Origin: Acidobacteriaceae bacterium
Lineage (GTDB): Bacteria; Acidobacteriota; Terriglobia; Terriglobales; Acidobacteriaceae
Assembly: GCA_030040115.1 (NCBI GenBank)
Contig: JASHUH010000208.1
Span: 1-11,755 of the forward strand
Length of the DNA stretch: 11,755 nt
Reading direction: 5' to 3'
A model generated the notes under the pieces. The model was not told the origin of the DNA. It worked only from the letters and a program-made list of their open reading frames with translations, and ran no database searches. The position numbers and the translations under genes were made by a program. This document shows positions 6,673 to 11,755 of this stretch, one piece after another (position 1 is the first letter of the stretch; every line of letters begins with the position of its first letter).

Positions 6673-6745
6673 ACCATGATATATCAGAACAGTCCGCGCG
6701 TGAGGGGGGTGAAGAATAAAAATTAGTGGTACCATGATAAATGGT
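6673..6745. promoter_or_regulatory. Candidate paired operators in the SDR/GntR divergent spacer
   Basis: ACCATGATATAT at 6673-6684 and ACCATGATAAAT at 6731-6742 share 11 of 12 bases, 58 bp apart. The second extends to a perfect inverted repeat ACCAT-GATAA-ATGGT (6731-6745) and overlaps the 8-bp palindrome TGGTACCA (6727-6734). FadR/FCD-type GntR regulators commonly bind short palindromes next to their own genes, so these are plausible autoregulatory sites controlling both directions. I see no convincing -35/-10 pair in this 199-nt spacer; a TTATAT at 6760-6765 lies close to the GntR start but lacks a -35. Confidence 0.45.
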
Positions 6746-6775
6746 TGACCGGGGCGCTCTTATATACGTTCGGGA

Positions 6776-7588
6776 GTGCAAAAATTGATAGCTAAATCCG
6801 AGCCGCGCAAAGCCACACACACGCCAAACCGCCTGGATAGGAGCAGGAAATCGCTCTCCAGTCGTGCCTACCAGCAGATCCGAGATGAAATTCTCAGTGG
6901 CGATCTCTCGATAGGAGACATCATTTCGCGGAGGCGGCTTGCCAAAAGGCTCAAGATGAGTTTCCTACCCGTCACTGAGGCTCTTAAGTGCCTGGAAACG
7001 GAAGGACTGGTCGAAAGCCGCCCCCGCATCGGGACACGGGTGCGCGTACCCAGCGAGCAGGACATCCGCGATAGTAATGTCATCCGGGAGGCCCTGGAAT
7101 CGCAGGCGGCGCGATTATGCGCACAGCACATTAGCGACGAAGAGAAGCAGCAGCTTCGCACCAGCGCCCAACACCTGGATCAGCTACAAAAGATGTGTGC
7201 GCTGGAGCCTCAGGATTCACGATTCTTATACTCTGTCCATACCTACCATATGCAATTCCATACGCGCATCGCAGAACTGGGTCGCTGTCCGGGGCTGTGC
7301 CGCGCCATTGAGAAAGAGCATGTTCTTATCTTTAACTGGCTCTATGATATAGCAGCCGACCGGCGCGCTCAGCCCGAGGGCTTTCATGCGCGGTTGGCGG
7401 AGGCGTTGTGCAGCGGTAATCCGCTTGTCGCCGATACAGCCATGCGAGAGCACGTACGATATGGCCTCGACCAAGTATTGGAGCGTCTCGCCAATTTCGA
7501 TCGAGGGGACGCTTGGCGGTTGAAGAGCAGCAAGCTTGAGCAAAGCGGGAAAATATCGGCGAACGGCCAGGTCAAGCAGGACATTTGA
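6776..7588 (+). CDS. GntR-family transcriptional regulator, FadR subfamily (FCD domain)
   Basis: 270 codons from GTG 6776. The winged helix-turn-helix is at about 26-91: LSSRAYQQIRDEILSGDLSIGD, then SRRRLAKRLKMSFLPVTEALKCLETEGLVESRPRIGT in two parts, with the typical R-x-x-L-A-x-x-L and V-T-E-A-L-x-x-L-E pattern. The FCD effector domain follows (about 100-240): IREALESQAARLCA, H162 in MQFHTRIAELG, H204 and H226 are the expected metal-binding histidines, while the usual first ligand Asp is H158. FCD regulators sense small organic or sugar acids. A TTG at 6785 is an alternative start, with GGGAG 8 nt upstream; GTG 6776 overlaps that GGGAG. The residues before the wHTH (1-25) look unstructured, so either fits. 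Divergent from the SDR gene, it probably controls the sugar cluster. Confidence 0.92.
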   Translation: MQKLIAKSEPRKATHTPNRLDRSRKSLSSRAYQQIRDEILSGDLSIGDIISRRRLAKRLKMSFLPVTEALKCLETEGLVESRPRIGTRVRVPSEQDIRDSNVIREALESQAARLCAQHISDEEKQQLRTSAQHLDQLQKMCALEPQDSRFLYSVHTYHMQFHTRIAELGRCPGLCRAIEKEHVLIFNWLYDIAADRRAQPEGFHARLAEALCSGNPLVADTAMREHVRYGLDQVLERLANFDRGDAWRLKSSKLEQSGKISANGQVKQDI

Positions 7589-7704
7589 GCTTAAACGGCA
7601 GTCGAGAACGATGCCTTGCGTTTGGTCAACTGCGCCGCGAGATTCGATTTCTAAAGCACTTCTCTCTGCCGTACACGAAACCGGGAACGATCTACCGCTC
7701 ATGA

Positions 7705-8304
7705 ATGAAGGCAGGGTTCAGCGCGCCTGTGGTGGCGCGACCCGGGTCTCGCATAGATGCGCCCCATCAAATCTTCGCCATTGTGGCCCGCCTGATCGCC
7801 GAGATGACCACGTCCGGCCCGTCCCCCAAGAGCGCGTCCGATCTTCGGTGGCGTACGTATATAGATACTCCTGCCTGGACCCTCAGCGGCGGCGTGGAAA
7901 CCGGAGCAGACGGCCTTCTGGGTCGCAAAATTGTTGGCAAAGGCGTGGCGATCTTCTGCCAGGTGGACCCTGCCCGTTTTGAGGCGGATCGGAAGACATA
8001 TTTTCGCTACACGCGCTGGCGCGCCACACGCGGGGTGGCCCAATGGCTGGCCAATCTGGGCGCCAGTTTTCCGGTGGACCGCGGGATTTTCCAGCCGCGC
8101 AAAACGGTTCTCAGCCCGGATCGTATGTGGACCAGTCCGAATGGGGATCGATCCGGACATGACTGCGAACCGCCCGTTCCCAGTCGCTTATTGAACCTGC
8201 CGCCGACAGCCATAACCGATGGGGCTGAACTCGGCTACTATCACCCTGACTATCGGACTGACTTTCCTATGGGTGACAATCCTTACCGCTATTACCGTTT
8301 TTAA
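7705..8304 (+). pseudogene. C-terminal fragment of a glycosidase-like (beta-galactosidase-type) protein
   Basis: 199 codons without stops, but the family-like part covers only about residues 45-199. GADGLLGRKIVGKGVAIFCQ, then DPARFEADRKTYFRYTRW, then GVAQWLANLGASF resemble the C-terminal portion of large bacterial glycoside hydrolases (GH2/beta-galactosidase-like), and the ending YRTDFPMGDNPYRYYRF resembles the natural C-terminus of such proteins. The N-terminal catalytic part (normally many hundreds of residues) is absent: upstream, 7589-7704 holds nothing recognisable and the GntR gene begins the next unit. The ATG at 7705 has no RBS. I read this as a 5'-truncated relic with an intact 3' end. 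The family assignment is from memory of motif style and is moderate; that it is a fragment is more certain. Confidence 0.55.
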
Positions 8305-8401
8305 CGGAGGCAAATCGTGGAGTATTGGTCCGCAGCCAAAAGTCAAAACGGAAATTCCGGACAATACCCCTGTTCTCAAAACTCGAGAAAGGAATCGCTC
8401 T

Positions 8402-9116
8402 ATGGACGCGATGGAAGTACAGGTTCGCATCTTTATGTTCGCGGTTATGAGCAGTGTCCTGGCCGGTGCGGCGCCGTTGGTTTCTCAGAGCCCGGCTGAG
8501 CTGCCCGCCGGAAACGTGGTTTCGCTGGATCTGGATGGACGAAGACAATATCGAGCTTGTGGCGCTGGAGGCGCCGGTAAGCGAACTACAGGGCCACGCG
8601 GATTCGAGCACGCATCTCAATTCCGTCCATATCTCGGTGCTCGCTACCATTACCGATAGCGCAGGGACACAGATCCAGCGGTTCAGCGAAGATATTGCGC
8701 GCCACTGGTCGCCGCAGATCAGATCGGACGCAGCGCCTGAATACATCACCTTCGAGCGAAGCTTCGCGGCTTCGCCGGGTAAGTATGTTCTTGAGACGTC
8801 TATCCTGGACAACAATAGCGGGAAAGCTGCGGCAAATCGACAGACATTTGAGATTTCAGCTACCCAATCGCCGCCGGAACTCAGCGACCTGATGGTGGTA
8901 CGCGGAATTGAACCTGCGGACGATGAAAGCAGCGAGCCGGATATCTTGTGGGGTGACGGGCAGATCGTGCGGCCAAATCTGTACGGGACGTTGCCGGTGG
9001 AAAAGCACATCGTGTCGGTCTTCTTCTTTGCGCATTTGGATCCAAAATCACGTGAGCAGGCGGTCCCTCAAGCCGGAGGCAAAGGCCAAGGTGTTGATGC
9101 CGGTAACTTGCTATAG
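8402..9116 (+). pseudogene. Frameshifted, truncated secreted protein resembling the C-terminal part of Acidobacterial VWA-domain proteins
   Basis: In one frame ATG 8402 opens a signal-peptide-like stretch (VRIFMFAVMSSVLAGAAP then LVSQSPAE), ending near GNVVSLDLDG. From about 8530 the sense continues in the next frame as DEDNIELVALEAPVSELQ, so there is a frameshift at about 8525-8545. The second frame runs to a stop at 9116. It contains VHISVLATITDSAGTQIQRF, ITFERSFAASPGKYVLETSI, then LDNNSGKAAANRQTFEI. This is the beta-rich segment I associate with the C-terminal half of VWA-domain proteins frequent in Acidobacteriota. The VWA domain itself is missing, so an internal deletion is likely. The last residues (about 9085 on) are antisense to the MFS relic and not part of the original protein. 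Not translated as one product unless by frameshifting. Confidence 0.5.
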
Positions 9117-9861
9117 AACGGCCAAGCTGACGCCTATCAAGAGGGGGCGCCGCATATCCGACTTCAGCAACTCGGCCAGAGAACCGCTTTCCTGAGCGAT
9201 GGCGGCTTTGATTTCGGCCAGCCGCGCGGCCGCGCCTTCGCCTTCCTCGATCTTACGCAGCACATCCAACCCCTCGATGTCCCAATTTTCCTTGGCAAGC
9301 CAGCGTGGGCTTTCAGGCACGAAGAACAGCGCGAACAGAAACAGCAGCGATGGCGCAAACGCCGAAGCAAACATCCAACGCCAATTCTGGTCGCCAATTC
9401 CCGCCAGCAGCCATCCCACCAGGTAGGAAATAAGTATCCCCGTCACGATGGCGAATTGGTTCAATCCGACGAGAAAGCCGCGAATCGAAGCCGGCGAAAT
9501 CTCAGCGATGTAAAGCGGCGATAGCATCGATGCCGCTCCGATCGCAATGCCAGCCACAACACGGGCGGCGCAGAACTGCTCCAGCCTATTCGGCAGTGCG
9601 GTAATCAGCGACGAAAGCGCAAACAGAGCCGCCGCCCCAGCCAGCACACGCCGCCGGCCCAGCCGATCGCTGACGGCGCCGGCACTGCTCGCGCCTAGCA
9701 CGCAGCCGAACAAAAGGCTGCTGGCGGCAATTTCGGTCTGCACTTCCGTCCAGTGGAACTGCCGCTTCAAAAAAAACGATGGCGCCGTTAACAATCGCAG
9801 TATCAAACCCGAATAGCAGCCCACCCAGAGCGGCGACGGACGCGATCCGATAGATATACAT
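9090..9861 (-). pseudogene. Decayed sugar-porter MFS transporter (frameshift, nonsense codon, 3' truncation)
   Basis: Sugar-proton symporter of the major facilitator superfamily, XylE-like, inner membrane. From ATG 9861 the frame reads MYIYRIASVAALGGLLFGFD then TAIVNGAIVF (helix 1). At the 8-nt T run (plus-strand A run 9769-9776) the sense moves to another frame: FLKRQFHWTEVQ, then SLLFGCVLGASSAGAVSDRLGRRRV, the loop motif D-R-x-G-R-R, YIAEISPASIRGFLVGLNQ, and PESPRWLAKENW, all sugar-porter signatures. Helices 1-6 and the central loop are present. At RRPLLIGVSLAVL a TAG (9113-9111) stands where the family has Gln; reading continues QVTGINT, the conserved helix-7 motif LQQVTGINT, so CAG became TAG. 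Homology ends at about 9090, and the second half (about 200 residues) is absent. Three separate lesions make it a pseudogene, though it may once have fed the sugar cluster. Confidence 0.85.
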
Positions 9862-9969
9862 CGGGTTTCGAGACCGGCGAAACTGGCCTGCTTCATTGCG
9901 ATAAGGAATGCAGGCGTTTTTTCCGTCGTCTGTCCTAAGCTTTGGTTAGGTACACGGATGAATTACCGC

Positions 9970-9999
9970 ATTATTGCAGCGCTCTCACAGCGATGTCAA
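9970..9999 (-). promoter_or_regulatory. Near-consensus sigma70 promoter of the MFS relic
   Basis: On the minus strand a perfect -35 TTGACA (9994-9999) is followed after 18 nt by AATAAT (9970-9975), 5 of 6 to the -10 consensus. It points at the MFS gene, whose ATG is at 9861, giving a leader of about 100 nt. It is the best-looking promoter in the window. Confidence 0.55.
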
Positions 10000-10009
10000 A
10001 GGTTTTGAC
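9995..10009. promoter_or_regulatory. Operator-like palindrome overlapping the -35 box
   Basis: GTCAAA-GGT-TTTGAC is a perfect inverted repeat with 6-nt arms. It overlaps five of the six bases of the TTGACA -35 element of the MFS promoter, a position typical of repressor sites. No regulator gene for it is seen nearby, and the sequence differs from the sites next to the GntR gene. Confidence 0.45.
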
Positions 10010-10256
10010 GCCGTGTTGGCTCGCCGGTCTCCTTGCGGCCGTTCAGTCCCCAACGACTGTCGCCAGAAGGACCTTCGCCAACTTACGAATTCCAATCCTC
10101 TGTCGCCCCTTTCCGGGAGTCGTATTGTCGGTACTACAAGCTTGTTAAGGATTGGATTCACCGGAACACAAATTGGAAGATGTTCAAACATTCCTGCGGG
10201 TCGGTGGAGCGCTTTATCGATTCCTTCATCGAGTGTGCCTTCGCTATCACTCCGTC

Positions 10257-11237
10257 TCAGATCAAGTCGATGCGGAACACGTAACCACCGGATGGACTGT
10301 TGAGGGGCGGCCAACCAGGGTGTTGATACGCCGGATTATCAATCGACCACCCCGGATGCTCGCCGGCGTCGACACCATAAAGTTGGCCGTTGCGCACCGC
10401 GACATCGTGCATGTCGCAAGAACCGGGGACGAATTCTACAAGCTGGATCACCTCCCCGGTTTTCACATCATATTTGACCAGGCCCGGCCTGTAGCCTTCG
10501 TAGCCGGGCACGTTGGGATTCTGGGTTCCACAAACCTGCCAGATAAAGCCATTGTCGTATTCGATGCCGTGCAACCGCGCGCTGATTTCGGGTATACGAG
10601 TGCACAAGAACATGCAGTCGACCTCCCAGGTATTGGGATCAATTCGCATGAGCGATTCCAGCCGGTTCGCGTATATCCAGAGCTTGCCGTCCTGCCGCGC
10701 CATGCCATGGCAGGAGCCTCCATCCGCTGTCGGGCTGAATGGTATCTGACGATGGCTGATCTGCCTGGAATTCATGTCCGTTTGAAAAATTCCGTTGATA
10801 GGAGGGGTAGGATGGTTGATTTCCGATCCTCCGTTGGCGCCGCTCCAGACATATCCATTCCCAAAAGTCATTCCGCTGGTGTCCTTGGAATTGGTCTTCA
10901 CCGTACGGAGCACTTTGCCCTTTGGATCCAGCAACCAAGCGGTTTCCTGTCGGTTATCATGCCGTTGCTCCTGAACCCAAAATCCCCTTCCTTCGGGATC
11001 GGTGGCGATGGCGTTGGGCCAGCAGGGCGGCGTCATGAACAACTTCCTCGTTTTTGCCATTTGCTTTGGAATCCGCTGTCCGTGCCCATGACCAGTGCCG
11101 GCAGTCCTGCCGAGAGCGTCCGTTCCGGGCGCCCGGGGAGCTAACTCCGTTTGCGCCAACGCTGCGCTTGCGGCTAACTCCATACCGAGGCCAACGCCCG
11201 CAGCCAGGAAGTCTCTCCTTCCGAATACTTTTGTCAT
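10257..11237 (-). CDS. Tat-exported beta-propeller (SMP-30/Vgb/NHL-like) protein
   Basis: 326 residues. The N-terminus GRRDFLAAGVGLGMELAASA has a twin-arginine motif, a hydrophobic core and a probable cleavage at ALAQ, so it should be exported folded through the Tat system to the periplasm or beyond. The mature part shows recurring propeller-blade phrases: PNAIATDPEGRGFWVQEQ, SGMTFGNGYVWSGAN, CHGMARQDGKLWIYAN, RIDPNTWEVDC, HGIEYDNGFIWQVCG, KYDVKTGEVIQLVEF and MHDVAVRNGQLYGVDAG. That suggests at least five blades of the kind found in SMP-30/gluconolactonase, virginiamycin-B-lyase and NHL proteins. The exact family and substrate are not readable; an extracellular lactonase, lyase or sugar-binding role is possible. 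ATG 11237 has AGGGGA 5 nt upstream. It stands alone, 101 nt after the ModA-like gene. Confidence 0.8.
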   Translation of the reverse strand: MTKVFGRRDFLAAGVGLGMELAASAALAQTELAPRAPGTDALGRTAGTGHGHGQRIPKQMAKTRKLFMTPPCWPNAIATDPEGRGFWVQEQRHDNRQETAWLLDPKGKVLRTVKTNSKDTSGMTFGNGYVWSGANGGSEINHPTPPINGIFQTDMNSRQISHRQIPFSPTADGGSCHGMARQDGKLWIYANRLESLMRIDPNTWEVDCMFLCTRIPEISARLHGIEYDNGFIWQVCGTQNPNVPGYEGYRPGLVKYDVKTGEVIQLVEFVPGSCDMHDVAVRNGQLYGVDAGEHPGWSIDNPAYQHPGWPPLNSPSGGYVFRIDLI

Positions 11238-11254
11238 TGGGGTCCCCTGTCCGT

Positions 11255-11270
11255 TGAAACTTACGTTTCA
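11255..11270. promoter_or_regulatory. Perfect palindrome TGAAAC-N4-GTTTCA upstream of the beta-propeller gene
   Basis: A 16-nt inverted repeat with 6-nt arms, ending 18 nt before the ATG at 11237. The half-site TGAAAC resembles operators of LacI-family and KdgR-like IclR-family sugar regulators; KdgR sites usually have a 3-nt spacer, here it is 4. A TACAAT (-10 like, 11317-11322) lies upstream but has no good -35. If the promoter is there, the palindrome sits in the leader and a bound repressor would act as a roadblock. Confidence 0.5.
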
Positions 11271-11338
11271 GATGAATCGCGGATTAGGTTCGAACGCGTT
11301 CTCAATCAGCCGACGAATTGTAGCACGGCGTCATCATG

Positions 11339-11755
11339 TTAGAATCGGTCCAGACCTTTGGCTTTCCACGTGGCCGTCGCTTCGGGCCGGGTAATGTAGC
11401 GGATAAAGGCCTCGGCATCCGCCGGATCGTTGCTCCGCGCCGAAACAGCAACAGCTCCATCGATGTGGGCATTTAATGCCGATGGCAAGGGACCGGCATC
11501 CGAGATTTCCGGATGCGGATAGATTTCGCAGACGAGTTGCAAGGCCATGTCGCCTTCGCCGCGCGCGAGCGCTTGGCCGCCTTCGCCCTTGTGGCTGATC
11601 GCGCCATGCACACCGGAGAATTGCGGCTGCTTGAGTAAGCGGTCGATGATTTCCCCCTCCATACTGCCTGAGGCGGGATTGGAGTACATGACCGCTTTCG
11701 CGCTCCTGAGCGCGGCGACCAGTTTCTCCACCGTCGAGATGTCGGGATGGGGCGC
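11339..11755 (-). CDS. ModA-type periplasmic substrate-binding protein, C-terminal part (5' end outside window)
   Basis: 139 codons ending at TAA 11341-11339; the frame is open through the right edge (reading APHPDISTVEKLVAALRSAK), so the start is not in the window. It resembles the second half of the molybdate-binding ModA-like family, ABC-type periplasmic proteins of the PBP type 2 fold. Visible markers are YSNPASGSMEGEIIDRLL, the glycine-rich GQALARGEGDMALQL, AGPLPSALN, and a final segment DPADAEAFIRYITRPEATATWKAKGLD, where ModA-like proteins typically end with a KALIxFLxSPEA helix and KAKGME. Many Acidobacterial and proteobacterial members of this family are orphan proteins with no transporter genes and unknown ligands, so molybdate binding should not be assumed. 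It is on the same strand as the propeller gene, 101 nt upstream of its start. Confidence 0.82.
   Translation of the reverse strand, partial: APHPDISTVEKLVAALRSAKAVMYSNPASGSMEGEIIDRLLKQPQFSGVHGAISHKGEGGQALARGEGDMALQLVCEIYPHPEISDAGPLPSALNAHIDGAVAVSARSNDPADAEAFIRYITRPEATATWKAKGLDRF

Larger units (their letters stand above)
9897..10256. other. 360-nt region without a gene, holding the regulatory region of the MFS relic
   Basis: No open frame here reads like a protein on either strand. Besides the promoter and palindrome listed separately, there is an inverted repeat CCTAA-N7-TTAGG at 9934-9950, inside the predicted leader of the MFS relic, and TCGAT-N6-ATCGA at 10217-10232 just beyond the stop of the beta-propeller gene. 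Neither is followed by a T run on the expected strand. The interval 10010-10216 shows nothing I can interpret. Confidence 0.5.

Noticed and set aside
6760..6766. TTATATA considered as the -10 box of the GntR gene
   Set aside because: No acceptable -35 is found 16-18 nt upstream; the nearby TTGACC (6745-6750) is spaced too closely.
8317..8499. Short frame with a GTG start 6 nt after GGAGG (8306-8310), right after the glycosidase relic
   Set aside because: The RBS spacing is tempting, but the 60-residue product has no natural-looking features and the sense in this region is better explained by the signal-peptide frame starting at 8402.
10217..10232. TCGAT-N6-ATCGA hairpin just past the propeller stop, considered as a terminator
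   Set aside because: The stem is only 5 bp, AT-containing, and no T run follows on the minus strand.
10152..11144. A 330-codon plus-strand open frame opposite the beta-propeller gene
   Set aside because: It is antisense to a well-supported Tat-signal propeller protein, has no recognisable motif or RBS, and is open only because of the codon bias of the real gene.

Overview
The window looks like chromosomal DNA of a fairly GC-rich soil-type bacterium. The best guess is Acidobacteriota, perhaps a Solibacter/Bryobacter relative. This rests on family resemblance only (a VWA-type secreted-protein fragment, a glycosidase tail ending in NPYRYYR, a Tat-exported beta-propeller), so it is a low-confidence inference. 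No rRNA, tRNA, CRISPR array or intact mobile element is visible.

Region 1 (1-6576, all minus strand) is a compact sugar-metabolism cluster. In transcription order it reads: SDR oxidoreductase (6576-5824); a 218-nt gap with a good candidate promoter and an operator-like palindrome; zinc-type MDR dehydrogenase (5605-4553); HAD phosphatase carrying a degraded SDR N-terminus (4556-3423); a deoxyhypusine-synthase-fold protein lacking the catalytic lysine (3426-2464); PfkB kinase resembling the HldE kinase domain (2467-1475); GmhA-like SIS isomerase (1478-915); and, after 133 nt, a TIM-barrel sugar-phosphate isomerase/epimerase that runs off the left edge. The five genes from the MDR to the SIS protein are joined by four consecutive 4-nt ATGA stop/start overlaps, so they form one translationally coupled unit. 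Dehydrogenases, a kinase, an isomerase and a phosphatase suggest a pathway for an unusual sugar or cyclitol, possibly with seven carbons. No nucleotidyltransferase is present to make it a standard NDP-heptose pathway. The DHS-fold protein is the least explained component.

Region 2 (6577-7588) is a divergent control region followed by a plus-strand GntR/FCD regulator. The spacer holds two near-identical ACCATGATA-type sites, one of which is an inverted repeat; they are plausible operators for this regulator.

Region 3 (about 7700-9861) is a stretch of decayed genes. It contains the C-terminal tail of a glycosidase-like protein (+), a frameshifted VWA-family-like secreted protein (+), and a sugar-porter MFS gene (-) with a homopolymer frameshift, an in-frame TAG and a missing second half. 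The last two meet tail to tail at a rearrangement junction near 9060-9090. The dead MFS gene still has a near-consensus sigma70 promoter with an operator-like palindrome at 9970-10009.

Region 4 (10257-11755, minus strand) has a Tat-exported beta-propeller protein, preceded by a perfect TGAAAC-N4-GTTTCA palindrome, and the C-terminal part of a ModA-type substrate-binding protein that enters from the right edge.
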